Assembly (NCBI GenBank): GCA_025457965.1
Contig: JALOTJ010000023.1
Location: forward strand, 1-33,578
Origin: Spirochaetota bacterium
Lineage (GTDB): Bacteria; Spirochaetota; UBA4802; UBA5368
Direction: 5' to 3'
Length of the DNA: 33,578 nucleotides
This document shows, piece after piece, positions 7,658 to 18,374 of the stretch (position 1 is its first letter; every line of letters begins with the position of its first letter). The position numbers and the translations under genes are program-made. The notes beneath the pieces are model-generated. The model was not told where the DNA came from. It did not search any database and was given only the letters and a program-made list of their open reading frames with translations.

Positions 7658-9418
7658 CTATTTCCCCGCGGCCTCGAGCAGCCTGAACGCGACGTTGAAC
7701 GAATAATAATTGCCGAGCCTTCCGCCCGACAGCGATACGGTATCGATCCGGTTTACGAGCCCCGCAACGTGGGGTCCGGCATTGTACGTCAGAAACATCA
7801 GGAGCGCCTTCATATAGCTCTCCTTTTCAATTTTGAGGTATGACAGAAGGAACGTGCCCGGGTCGGGATTGCCGAAGAGGCCCGAGACGGTAACCGCCTC
7901 TTTACCCTCTCCCGCGAGCACCTCCCGTAAAAACTCGGTGTTGTTGGCCACAAATACGCCCCGTTCGTCGGCGAGCACGCTTATCCTGTTGCCGCGCTTG
8001 TCCTTGAACCAGAACGAGGGTATCGCATCGATCCTTTCATCGCCGAAGGCGCCATCGTCCGTGCTCTTTGTCTTGACGCCGCTCCTGATTTTTTTTGTGA
8101 GCGCCGACGCCTTCGCCCTGTCGGTCATCGGCACGTACATGACGAAATTGTCGAGCGTCCCCGTTATTTTGGCCTTCCGCATGATCACGTTGAAATAGCC
8201 GCCGAACCAGGGGAGGAAGTCCGAATCCATGTCGATACCGAGAGAGCTCCCCGTGTCTTTCTTGAATTTTTTGTACTGCCCGCACAATTGCTCATACTCT
8301 GGCGAGGAGGCGTTCTTTGCGCAGAAAACATCGAGCGCCTTGAAGTCGAACGATACGTAGTGATACGCGAGCGGATCGGAGGCGGCGAGCAGGAATGCCG
8401 GAAGCCCCGGGCGGAACAGCTCCGCCAGAAGCGCGGCCGGGGGATTGCCTCCGGCAAGTGACGCGCTGAAATCGAGCGATACCCCATCCTTCGTCCGCGC
8501 GAACGCAACGGCAATATAATCGAAAAAGTCGGTCCGCGAGCGGACCATGGACAGGGCGTTCTCCCTGCCGGGATCGCGCTTCGGGGCCTTTTTATCCGGC
8601 GCGGACGGCCGGCCGTTTTTCTCGGAACCGTCCCCCGGAGCTTCCTCGCCGTCGCCCTCCGGGACGTCGCCTGAATCGTCTTCCTTCTTTTTGAGGCGCT
8701 CCTCACCGATCTGCTGCAGAAAACTCTTTTTTAAAAAAATATCGAGGTCGTTCCCCGCACGTTTCTTGGCGGCATAGTCCGCGAAAATCGGTTCGGCCGA
8801 AAGCGGCGTCGAGCCCGTGTCGATAACCGAGGTTATGATGTCCATGGATGAGGCAACGACGAAATAGCCCTTTATCCCGGTAAAAAAGACGTCCTTCATC
8901 ATCCGGTAGACCGCGTGGTTGTTATGACGGCTTACCGCCGGATGGAGGTCGAGCGCGGGCTTGTCCCTGTTGACCTTTTTCACTACCTCGACAAAGCGCT
9001 GCGGGAAGGTTTTTTCGTTTTTGACGGGAACGAGGATCATTATCCGTTCCGATTCTTTTTTGGCGTCCAGGTAGGCCATCGCCGCCGGACGGCGTAGGTC
9101 GATTTCCGCTTTTGCAAGGGAAGCCGCGTCGAGCACATCGACACCGGCCTTTGCCTTAAAATCGGCCCTCCACGCCTCCAACTTCTTTGCGTTCTCGGCG
9201 GGGAGCAGGTTGCCGATAAAGAACACGGCCGCCGGCACGGCGCTGGAAAGACGCGATGTCTGTATGTACATGATCGCCGAGGCGGGAACCAGGTCCGCCG
9301 GTCCCTCATCGCCAGGCGGCGTCTGTGCGGCCGATAAAGAGGCTGCCAGAACCAGGATAAGGATTGCCGGGATACCACTCCGGGCACGGCCGCGTTTTCG
9401 CCTCGATTCAGATCGCAT
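7658..9418 (-). CDS. Secreted DUF3352-like protein of unknown function
   Basis: About 586 residues. A basic stretch (MRSESRRKRGRARSG) and hydrophobic segment (IPAILILVLAASLSAAQ) form a signal peptide at residues 1-33. The mature part starts with 'DLVPASAIMYIQTSRLSSAV', resembling DUF3352-type proteins in which two related halves each begin with a strand describing 'proteins of state/threshold' folds of unknown role. Between the halves (roughly residues 245-295) is a charged, low-complexity linker rich in D, E, K, G and P. ATG 9418 is chosen because AGGGAG lies eight bases upstream and the signal peptide begins there; the frame is open to 9499 but without support. A promoter lies at 9566-9593. 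The family call is tentative; export to the periplasm is more certain. Confidence 0.65.
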   Translation of the reverse strand: MRSESRRKRGRARSGIPAILILVLAASLSAAQTPPGDEGPADLVPASAIMYIQTSRLSSAVPAAVFFIGNLLPAENAKKLEAWRADFKAKAGVDVLDAASLAKAEIDLRRPAAMAYLDAKKESERIMILVPVKNEKTFPQRFVEVVKKVNRDKPALDLHPAVSRHNNHAVYRMMKDVFFTGIKGYFVVASSMDIITSVIDTGSTPLSAEPIFADYAAKKRAGNDLDIFLKKSFLQQIGEERLKKKEDDSGDVPEGDGEEAPGDGSEKNGRPSAPDKKAPKRDPGRENALSMVRSRTDFFDYIAVAFARTKDGVSLDFSASLAGGNPPAALLAELFRPGLPAFLLAASDPLAYHYVSFDFKALDVFCAKNASSPEYEQLCGQYKKFKKDTGSSLGIDMDSDFLPWFGGYFNVIMRKAKITGTLDNFVMYVPMTDRAKASALTKKIRSGVKTKSTDDGAFGDERIDAIPSFWFKDKRGNRISVLADERGVFVANNTEFLREVLAGEGKEAVTVSGLFGNPDPGTFLLSYLKIEKESYMKALLMFLTYNAGPHVAGLVNRIDTVSLSGGRLGNYYSFNVAFRLLEAAGK

Positions 9419-9565
9419 ATAGTCTCTCCCTGTGATACGATAAGTCTTAAAGTGCCGCGCTGCGCCGGAACTGCACAGGGTACGGCAAAAGTCGCGCAAA
9501 ACGGTAACCCTCCCGTCGAACGCTGAAACAGGTCTTCCGCGATTATTTACCGCCGTATTGACGGT

Positions 9566-9593
9566 ATAATACAGTTTACCCGATTAAGTGCAA
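9566..9593 (-). promoter_or_regulatory. Candidate sigma70-type promoter for the DUF3352-like gene run
   Basis: On the minus strand TTGCAC (9593-9588), a 16-bp spacer and TATTAT (9571-9566) match the -35/-10 pattern (4 of 6 and 5 of 6). The start would be near 9559, leaving a leader of roughly 140 nt to the ATG at 9418. Confidence 0.5.
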
Positions 9594-9684
9594 TAAAAAT
9601 ATCCTGAATACCTGACGGCACCGCCACGCCCCGGTCAAGAGATAAACCCGCCCCGGGTTGCGCGCGCGGCATTAAAAATAAAAT

Positions 9685-9712
9685 TTGACTCCATGACAAG
9701 TCCGCGTAGAAT
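9685..9712 (+). promoter_or_regulatory. Candidate sigma70-type promoter for the homocysteine operon
   Basis: TTGACT (9685-9690), a 16-bp spacer and TAGAAT (9707-9712) match 5 of 6 at each box. It lies 50 bp ahead of the ATG at 9762, which has AGGAGA at 9747-9752. Confidence 0.6.
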
Positions 9713-9761
9713 GCGCACGTAAAACGACGCGACCGTTGGCCGCTCCAGGAGATCACATCCT

Positions 9762-10946
9762 ATGGATACCATCCCGATACAGCGAAGCTACGAAGAGATA
9801 AACGATAAAATAAGACAGGGCAAGGCGGTCGTGCTGCGCGCCGATGAGATGACCGAGCTGGTGGCCTCGGAGGGGGTGAAGAACGCCTTTAAAAAAGTGG
9901 ACGTGGTGACAACCGGCACGTTCGGCACCATGTGCTCATCGGGGGCGTTCATCAACTTCGGCCATACCAGGCCCAAGATGAAGGCGTCGAATGTGTGGCT
10001 TAACGAGGTGGAGGCATACGGGGGTCTGGCCGCCGTCGACACCTACCTCGGGGCCACGCAGGTTCAGGACGACGACCCGCTCAACAAGGTGCATCCAGGG
10101 CAGTTCCGCTATGGCGGCGGCCATGTCATCGAGGACCTCATCGCAGGCCGGCCGGTTAAACTGCGCGCCAAATCGTACGGCACGGACTGCTACCCGCTTC
10201 GCGAATACGAAACCACCGTCACCATCGGCGACCTCCGCGACGCGTTTCTCTACAATCCAAGAAACGCGTATCAGAATTATAACTGCGCGGTCAATCTTTC
10301 AAAGCGCACAATCTATACGTATATGGGCATACTCAGGCCGAACATGGGCAACGCCACCTATTCCAGCGCCGGGCAGCTCTCGCCGCTTCTGAACGATCCG
10401 TATTACTGGACCATCGGCGTGGGCACGCGGATTTTCCTCGGCGGCGCGCCCGGCGTGGTAAGCTGGCGCGGTACCCAGCACGACCCGAACGCCCCCAGGG
10501 GCGAGAACGGCGTGGTCCGCGAGGGTGCCGGTACGATCGCCGTTACCGGCGACATGAAGGAGATGACGGTCGAGTTCATCCGCGGAGCGTCGCTCGTGGG
10601 CTACGGCTGTTCGCTCATGGTGGGCCTCGGTATCCCGATCCCGATACTGAACGAGGACCTTGCCAGATTCACCGGCGTTTCCGACAGCGACATCGTCTGT
10701 CAGGTGGTGGATTACGGCATCGACTACCCGAACGCAATCAACCGCGCGCTGGGCGAGGTAAGCTACGCCGAACTTAAAACAGGAAGGATCGACGTGCAGG
10801 GTAAAAACATCCCGGCAGCACCGCTGTCGAGCTATCCCATGGCGGTGAAGGTGGCCGAAAACCTGAAAAACTGGATACGCGAAAAGGGATTCGTCCTGGG
10901 CGTGCCGCAGGTACTCCTGCCCACCGTTCCCTTTACGGCGCCCTGA
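9762..10946 (+). CDS. Homocysteine biosynthesis protein (COG1900/DUF39, HcyBio family)
   Basis: 394 residues matching the COG1900 family throughout, for example 'VVTTGTFGTMCSSGAFINFG', 'RPVKLRAKSYGTDCYPLREY' and 'YTYMGILRPNMGNATYSSAG'. Genetic work on the Methanosarcina acetivorans member (MA1821) showed a role in making homocysteine from aspartate semialdehyde and sulfide, bypassing O-acylhomoserine. Cys58 and Cys143 sit where the family has two conserved cysteines thought to carry sulfur as (per)sulfide. ATG 9762 has AGGAGA nine bases upstream. Its TGA overlaps the next ATG (TGATG), so the genes are translationally coupled. The two following genes are the other known members of the pathway. 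It is cytoplasmic. Activity in this organism is inferred. Confidence 0.9.
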   Translation: MDTIPIQRSYEEINDKIRQGKAVVLRADEMTELVASEGVKNAFKKVDVVTTGTFGTMCSSGAFINFGHTRPKMKASNVWLNEVEAYGGLAAVDTYLGATQVQDDDPLNKVHPGQFRYGGGHVIEDLIAGRPVKLRAKSYGTDCYPLREYETTVTIGDLRDAFLYNPRNAYQNYNCAVNLSKRTIYTYMGILRPNMGNATYSSAGQLSPLLNDPYYWTIGVGTRIFLGGAPGVVSWRGTQHDPNAPRGENGVVREGAGTIAVTGDMKEMTVEFIRGASLVGYGCSLMVGLGIPIPILNEDLARFTGVSDSDIVCQVVDYGIDYPNAINRALGEVSYAELKTGRIDVQGKNIPAAPLSSYPMAVKVAENLKNWIREKGFVLGVPQVLLPTVPFTAP

Positions 10947-11671
10947 TGCGGTTCGCCGAGCGCTTCTACCGGGAATTCGCCGATACTCAGCGCTGGACGA
11001 GCTTCCGGGTAAAGATTGAGACGAGCGACCTGTACGTCCGCGCACACGGGGATTATTCCGGGGAGATCGAACGCGCGGTCGCCGGCGCGCGCGACGCTTT
11101 GCGCACGCACATCGCCGGGCAGGATTGCTTTATTAGCTCCCTCGGGCCTGTGCCGCGCCTGGAGGCCGCGCATCCGGTCATCGAGGCCATGTACGGCGCC
11201 TCGGAGGCCGCGGGCGTGGGACCGATGGCCGCGGTTGCCGGCGCCATCGCCGAGCACGCCGGAAGGGCCATTCTTGACCGATCGGGCGAGGTTATGGTCG
11301 AGAACGGAGGCGATATCTGGCTTGCCGTGCGCGATGTCGTTACGCTCGCGATCTATGCCGGCAGTTCGCGTTTCAGCGGCGCGCTCGGAATACGGATCGC
11401 ACCGGAGCGTACTCCCGCCGGCGTATGCACCTCGTCGGGGCGGGTCGGCCACTCATTCTCGTTCGGGAGGGCCGATGCCGCGACCATAGTCGCGGCGGAC
11501 GCGGCGCTGGCGGACGCCGTGGCGACCGGCGCCGCCAACCTTGTGCGCGACGAGGACGACCTCGAGGCGGCGGCGGCCTATGCGATGTCCGTACCGGGCG
11601 TGCGCGGCGCGCTCATCATCAAGGGGGACCGCATGTTGGCGCAGGGTGAAATCGAACTGGTGAGGCCGTAA
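10946..11671 (+). CDS. UPF0280/COG2122 (ApbE-superfamily-like) protein, homocysteine pathway partner
   Basis: 241 residues typical of UPF0280: 'RTHIAGQDCFISSLGPVPR', 'GPMAAVAGAIAEHAGRAIL', 'VENGGDIWL' and 'CTSSGRVGHSFSFGRADAAT', the latter followed by ALADAVATGAANLV. The fold is related to ApbE flavin transferases. Its COG2122 relative in M. acetivorans has been tied to the same sulfide-to-homocysteine route as COG1900, though the chemical step is not established. The ATG overlaps the TGA of the preceding gene by one base, indicating coupling and probably stoichiometric expression. No signal peptide is present, unlike exported ApbE proteins, so it should act in the cytoplasm. Confidence is high for the family and moderate for the role. 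Confidence 0.87.
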   Translation: MRFAERFYREFADTQRWTSFRVKIETSDLYVRAHGDYSGEIERAVAGARDALRTHIAGQDCFISSLGPVPRLEAAHPVIEAMYGASEAAGVGPMAAVAGAIAEHAGRAILDRSGEVMVENGGDIWLAVRDVVTLAIYAGSSRFSGALGIRIAPERTPAGVCTSSGRVGHSFSFGRADAATIVAADAALADAVATGAANLVRDEDDLEAAAAYAMSVPGVRGALIIKGDRMLAQGEIELVRP

Positions 11672-11790
11672 CGGGACGGCGCACCGGCGCCGGTCATAGA
11701 GCGGCATGCACAGGGCAGACCTGTCGCAGGTCACGGTACTTGCGGGCGCTTCGCCGGTCATGCAGCAATTCGAATAAACAGGAGTCAATT

Positions 11791-12219
11791 ATGGCATCGA
11801 AAAACGTGCTTTTAATATTCAAGCAGAACATCATGTACCGGCCGATAATTTATCGTCTTGCAACCGAGTACGGCATCATCTTCAACGTGCTCGAGGCGAA
11901 AATCCTGCCCAAACAGGAGGGACGGCTGATCCTCGAGCTTTCAGGCTCTGAAGAGGAGATAGCGAACGGAATCGCCTACCTGGAGGCCGAACGTGTGCAG
12001 GTGGATCTCCTGGTAGACAAGATGCACCGCGACGAACAGCGCTGTGTCGACTGCGGCGCCTGTACCGCAGTGTGCCGCACCGATGCCCTTTCCATCGACC
12101 GCCCCTCGATGAAGATAGGCTTTTACCCGGAGCGTTGTGTCGCCTGCGGGCTTTGCATCCTCGCCTGCCCCGTAAATGCCATGTCGGGCATATCCATCGA
12201 CAACGATAACGAGATATAG
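11791..12219 (+). CDS. NIL-domain 2x[4Fe-4S] ferredoxin, homocysteine pathway partner
   Basis: 142 residues. Residues 1-78 form an NIL domain (ACT-like fold also found in methionine ABC transporter ATPases), with 'YRPIIYRLATEYGIIFNVLEA'. Residues 85-127 hold two ferredoxin motifs: C85/C88/C91/C95 and C116/C119/C122/C126-P. The same NIL-ferredoxin architecture accompanies COG1900 in M. acetivorans (MA1822), where it is thought to supply the electrons needed to reduce the sulfur intermediate. ATG 11791 has AGGAG eight bases upstream; an in-frame start at 11740 lies before that site. The 119-nt gap after the UPF0280 gene has no obvious terminator, so co-transcription is likely. It resembles RnfB-type ferredoxins only in the cluster motifs. 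Confidence 0.9.
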   Translation: MASKNVLLIFKQNIMYRPIIYRLATEYGIIFNVLEAKILPKQEGRLILELSGSEEEIANGIAYLEAERVQVDLLVDKMHRDEQRCVDCGACTAVCRTDALSIDRPSMKIGFYPERCVACGLCILACPVNAMSGISIDNDNEI

Positions 12220-12283
12220 CCGGTGCCGGCCGACGACTATTTTAAAAATATCTAAAATACCCATAAAAAATTCATTTCCCCTC

Positions 12284-12312
12284 TTGACGTTTTTCACCGT
12301 TATTTGTATATT
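12284..12312 (+). promoter_or_regulatory. Sigma70-type promoter of the Hsp20 operon
   Basis: TTGACG (12284-12289), a 17-bp spacer and TATATT (12307-12312) match 5 of 6 at both boxes. The expected start (about 12319) falls at the left edge of the CIRCE operator, the usual arrangement for HrcA repression. Confidence 0.8.
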
Positions 12313-12319
12313 AATAGTG

Positions 12320-12346
12320 TTAGCACTCATCAACATAGAGTGCTAA
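12320..12346 (+). promoter_or_regulatory. CIRCE operator (HrcA-binding inverted repeat)
   Basis: TTAGCACTC, nine bases, then GAGTGCTAA: a perfect copy of the CIRCE consensus. HrcA binds this repeat and represses heat-shock genes until HrcA is inactivated by heat or by GroEL titration. It sits between the -10 box and the first Hsp20 gene, whose start codon follows 28 bases later. No hrcA, groE or dnaK gene is visible in the window. Confidence 0.97.
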
Positions 12347-12374
12347 CAATAGTCTTAGTAAGAGGAGGTTAGCT

Positions 12375-12839
12375 ATGAAATGGGGCATAACCAGGCGTAA
12401 CGAACAGCCCGATTGGGGCGTAGACTCCTTTAGGAAGGAGATCAATCAGCTTTTTAATGACTTCTTCGCCATCGGCCCTTCCTCTTTGTCCGAAAGCGGG
12501 TGGATGCCCACCGTGGACGTGGAAGAGGACGACAAGGAAGTGCGAATCAGGGCGGAAATTCCCGGAATCGAGGAAAAGGACCTGAGCGTAACACTTGAAA
12601 ATGACATGCTGACAATAGCGGGCGAGAAGAAGGAAGAAAAGAAGGACGAGAAGAAGGAGGAAAACCGGAGATACGTTATTTCGGAACGCCGTTTCGGCTC
12701 GTTCCACCGGACCATCCGGCTCCCCGAGGGCGTCGACAGGGAGAAAATCGATGCCAGCTTCAAAAACGGGGTCTTGAAGATCGCCATACCGCGCAAAGAG
12801 ACGCCCGAGGCGAAGCGCGTTAAAATCGCGCTGAAGTAA
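12375..12839 (+). CDS. Small heat-shock protein, Hsp20/alpha-crystallin (copy 1)
   Basis: 154 residues. A short N-terminal arm (WGITRRNEQPDWGVDSFRKE) precedes an alpha-crystallin domain at about residues 43-145: 'PTVDVEEDDKEVRIRAEIPG', then FGSFHRTIRLPEGVD and the hallmark ASFKNGVLKIAIPRKE. An inserted Lys/Glu-rich loop (residues about 80-97) is longer than in its two neighbours. These proteins are ATP-independent holdases that keep unfolding proteins soluble. ATG 12375 has AGGAGG six bases upstream. It is the first gene after the CIRCE operator and so should be HrcA-regulated. Copies 2 and 3 follow after 24 and 13 bp. Confidence 0.95.
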   Translation: MKWGITRRNEQPDWGVDSFRKEINQLFNDFFAIGPSSLSESGWMPTVDVEEDDKEVRIRAEIPGIEEKDLSVTLENDMLTIAGEKKEEKKDEKKEENRRYVISERRFGSFHRTIRLPEGVDREKIDASFKNGVLKIAIPRKETPEAKRVKIALK

Positions 12840-12863
12840 GGAATTACGAGAAGGAGGACTATC

Positions 12864-13274
12864 ATGTATACGACCTATGATGTATTCGACGATGTGGTTC
12901 AACTGAGGGACCTGGTTGGAAGATTTTTCACCGAGGCCCCGGCCGTGCGGAGAAACGTGGAGTATCCGTACGTTAACCTGAGGGAGAACAACGACGAGGT
13001 GATGATCACCGCGCTGCTGCCGGGCGTCAAGGCCGACACGCTCAATATTCAGCTTGTCGACAACAGCCTCGTGCTCGAGGGCGAAAAGAAGAGCGACGTG
13101 CAGGACAAGCCCTACATACGCAAGGAGCGGGTGTTCGGCAGGTTCCAGAAGGCGGTTCGCCTGCCCTACCGGGTGGACGGGGAAAAAATCGAAGCGGGAC
13201 TGAAGGACGGGATACTGACCATTAAGCTCGCGAAGGCCGAAGAAGCCAGGCCGAAGAAAATCGAGATACGGTAA
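12864..13274 (+). CDS. Small heat-shock protein, Hsp20/alpha-crystallin (copy 2)
   Basis: 136 residues. The alpha-crystallin domain spans about residues 33-128: 'YPYVNLRENNDEVMITALLP', then VFGRFQKAVRLPYRVD and the AGLKDGILTIKLAK signature. The C-terminus PKKIEIR carries the IxI-type motif that docks neighbouring subunits into oligomers. ATG 12864 has GGAGG seven bases upstream, and the gap to copy 1 is 24 bp. Its sequence differs clearly from copies 1 and 3, so this is an old duplication rather than a recent tandem repeat. It probably forms homo- or hetero-oligomers with its neighbours, which is inference. Confidence 0.95.
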   Translation: MYTTYDVFDDVVQLRDLVGRFFTEAPAVRRNVEYPYVNLRENNDEVMITALLPGVKADTLNIQLVDNSLVLEGEKKSDVQDKPYIRKERVFGRFQKAVRLPYRVDGEKIEAGLKDGILTIKLAKAEEARPKKIEIR

Positions 13275-13287
13275 AGGAGGTATCATC

Positions 13288-13671
13288 ATGGCAAACGACG
13301 TGAAGAAGATGAGGAAGGACGACTATAACTGCGAGGAGTGCGTCATAGTTCCGCCCGCGGACATTTACGAGACCGTCGATGAGTACGTAATTCGGGCCGA
13401 CATGCCCGGTACGCGCAGGGAGAACCTCGACATCACCCTCGAGAAGAACCAGCTGGACATATACGGCAGGCTGGAGGATGAGCTGACGAGCGAGGAGAAT
13501 CTCAAGTACGGTGAATACCGTTTATACAACTACCACCGCACCTTTGTGGTTGGAGACGGTATCGACAGGGAAAAAATCAACGCGACGCTGGAGAACGGAG
13601 TCCTGACGCTCACGCTTCCGAAGAGCGAGAAGCTGAAACCGAGGAAGATCGAGATAAAAGTGGAGGCGTAA
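13288..13671 (+). CDS. Small heat-shock protein, Hsp20/alpha-crystallin (copy 3)
   Basis: 127 residues. The alpha-crystallin domain covers nearly the whole protein: 'PPADIYETVDEYVIRADMPG', then YNYHRTFVVGDGID and ATLENGVLTLTLPK. The IEI motif is near the C-terminus (PRKIEIKVEA). The N-terminal arm is very short and has two cysteines (NCEEC), unlike copies 1 and 2, which could make it redox-sensitive or metal-binding. ATG 13288 has AAGGAGG eight bases upstream and only 13 bp separate it from copy 2. An intrinsic terminator follows directly, closing the operon. Confidence 0.94.
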   Translation: MANDVKKMRKDDYNCEECVIVPPADIYETVDEYVIRADMPGTRRENLDITLEKNQLDIYGRLEDELTSEENLKYGEYRLYNYHRTFVVGDGIDREKINATLENGVLTLTLPKSEKLKPRKIEIKVEA

Positions 13672-13682
13672 CTGTCTTCACG

Positions 13683-13737
13683 CCCCGCCCTCTTCCATGC
13701 AATCCCTCCCGGGAATGCGGAGAGCGGCGGGGTTTTT
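13683..13737 (+). terminator. Intrinsic terminator of the Hsp20 operon
   Basis: CCCCGCC (13683-13689) pairs with GGCGGGG (13726-13732), extended by CTCT/AGAG (13690-13693 with 13721-13724, one C bulged). TTTTT follows at 13733-13737. It begins 12 bp after the third Hsp20 stop and ends against the stop of the convergent PAP2 gene. Confidence 0.85.
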
Positions 13738-13739
13738 GC

Positions 13740-14270
13740 TTACATCACCACCGAAAGCCCTACCTGAGCCGTAACAAGCCCCAGACCACAGCCGATCAAC
13801 ACGTCGGTGGAAAAGTGTGCACCGTTATAAACCCGCGAGAAGCCAACCAGCGCGGCCCAGATGTACAGCGGCAGGGCCCACACCGGATACTGAGAGGATA
13901 CGACCGTCGCCATCAGAAACGCTCCGGCCGTGTGCCCCGATGGAAAGCTGAACCGGTCGGGCGGATCCACCAGGAAGCGGATACCCGGCACCCACGCCCC
14001 CGGACGTTCACGCTTGACCAGGTGCTTCACCACCTTTTGAATTATGAGCTCGATTGCGAAGGCAAGTGCGCCTGCGGCGATAAGCTTTGACCCGATTCCC
14101 AGATCCGCCACAAGGAGGAGCGCACCGAACACCGAGTACAGGTGGCCGTCGCCGCTTTTAGAAGCATAGCGCATCAACCGGTCCATAAAGCGCTTGCCGG
14201 TATAGTACGCCAGTTTACGGCTGAGGAGCACATCGAACGAGTAGACGTTGTTGACCAGGACCCTGATCAT
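13740..14270 (-). CDS. PAP2-family membrane phosphatase
   Basis: 176 residues with several membrane helices. All three phosphatase motifs are present: KxxxxxxRP (K82, R89, P90), PSGH (110-113) and SRxxxxxHxxxD (S145, R146, H152, D156). H152 would form the phospho-intermediate and H113 act as acid/base. PAP2 enzymes dephosphorylate membrane lipids such as phosphatidic acid, undecaprenyl pyrophosphate or lipid A; the substrate cannot be told from sequence. ATG 14270 has only a weak GAG upstream. The gene is monocistronic, convergent with the Hsp20 operon and separated by 140 bp from pyrR. Confidence 0.88.
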   Translation of the reverse strand: MIRVLVNNVYSFDVLLSRKLAYYTGKRFMDRLMRYASKSGDGHLYSVFGALLLVADLGIGSKLIAAGALAFAIELIIQKVVKHLVKRERPGAWVPGIRFLVDPPDRFSFPSGHTAGAFLMATVVSSQYPVWALPLYIWAALVGFSRVYNGAHFSTDVLIGCGLGLVTAQVGLSVVM

Positions 14271-14410
14271 TACTCACTTTCTTTCACATTTATTGTTTTC
14301 ACACAGTAAATAATGCGCGGCGGGGTGATGATAGTATCAGCAATACATGAAGATTCCGTGAATTTTCACGTCGGGGGAGTCAGCGTACACGGGGTGCGAA
14401 AGCAGGCAGC

Positions 14411-14947
14411 CTACCGGCGCGAGAGCATCACCGCGTCCTCGACGTTGTCGATCGGCCCTAAAAGCACTTTCACCCGGTCATCCAGGCCGGTCTCAACCCT
14501 GTGGCCGCAGTAATCCGGCTGAATGGGGAGCTCCCGGTTGCCCCGGTCGACCAGTACGAAAAGCCTGATCGCGCGCGGGCGGCCGAAGCTCATGAGCGTC
14601 TCGATGGCGGCCTTGGTGGTGCGCCCGGTGAAGATGACGTCGTCGACCAGCAGGATGGTTCTGCCGGAGATATTGAATTCAATGCGCGTCTCCTTGATCG
14701 CGGGGAGCACTCCCCTGGTGGCAAGGTCGTCACGGTAAAAGGTGATATCGAGGATGCCGCTGTCGATCTTTCCACCCGACAGCGCCTCAATTTTTGATCG
14801 GATGCGGTTGGCGAGCTCCACCCCCCGGGTCTGGATTCCCACGATCGCGAAGCGCCCGAGGTCCTTTACCTCGTCGCAGATCCTTGCGGCATTCTCGTCG
14901 ATGATCCGGCCGATGTCGCCGGCGGAAAGAAGGGTCGTTTCGGTCAT
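14411..14947 (-). CDS. pyrR: PyrR, pyrimidine operon regulator / uracil phosphoribosyltransferase
   Basis: 178 residues, full length for PyrR. The PRPP-binding loop is 'LVDDVIFTGRTTKAAIETL' (V101-T110 core). RFAIVGIQTRGVELA and DITFYRDDL are the family's substrate-loop motifs, and RLFVLVDRGNRELPIQPDY matches the PyrR C-terminus. PyrR binds UMP and attenuates pyr mRNAs in Gram-positive bacteria, and it has UPRTase activity. ATG 14947 lies 4 nt after the carB stop, with GGAGG 12 bases upstream inside carB, so the two are co-transcribed. I find no PyrR-type attenuator in the short carB leader, so the target RNA, if any, is elsewhere. Confidence 0.92.
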   Translation of the reverse strand: MTETTLLSAGDIGRIIDENAARICDEVKDLGRFAIVGIQTRGVELANRIRSKIEALSGGKIDSGILDITFYRDDLATRGVLPAIKETRIEFNISGRTILLVDDVIFTGRTTKAAIETLMSFGRPRAIRLFVLVDRGNRELPIQPDYCGHRVETGLDDRVKVLLGPIDNVEDAVMLSRR

Positions 14948-14951
14948 GGCG

Positions 14952-18275
<3,324 letters not shown>

Positions 18276-18344
18276 TCAGTTCCTCAAAACAAGAGCGATG
18301 GTCGCGGAAGGTGGCGGGTCGAGACATTAAGGAAAAATTTAAAG

Positions 18345-18374
18345 AATAAAGTAAAGGGAAAAAACTTTTGTCAA
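18345..18374 (-). promoter_or_regulatory. Candidate promoter of carB-pyrR
   Basis: On the minus strand TTGACA (18374-18369), an 18-bp spacer and TTTATT (18350-18345). The -35 is perfect and the -10 matches 4 of 6. The leader to carB would be about 60 nt, with no room for a classical PyrR attenuator. Confidence 0.5.

Larger units (their letters stand above)
9419..9761. other. Divergent intergenic region upstream of the homocysteine operon
   Basis: This 343-bp spacer holds a minus promoter (9566-9593) and a plus promoter (9685-9712), listed separately. The transcript leader of the plus operon would be only about 40 nt, too short for a SAM-, SAH- or cobalamin-type riboswitch, and I saw none. 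A minus-strand frame at 9547-9756 has no ribosome site and an unconvincing protein. Confidence 0.55.

Noticed and set aside
9547-9756. 69-residue minus-strand frame in the divergent spacer
   Set aside because: It covers both promoter candidates, has no ribosome site and its protein looks random.
9713-9761. Possible SAM/SAH riboswitch before the homocysteine operon
   Set aside because: The leader after the predicted promoter is about 40 nt and shows no conserved riboswitch core.
14358-14371. CGTGAA-TT-TTCACG palindrome after pyrR
   Set aside because: The 6-bp stem is weak and has no T tract; not enough to call a terminator or operator.
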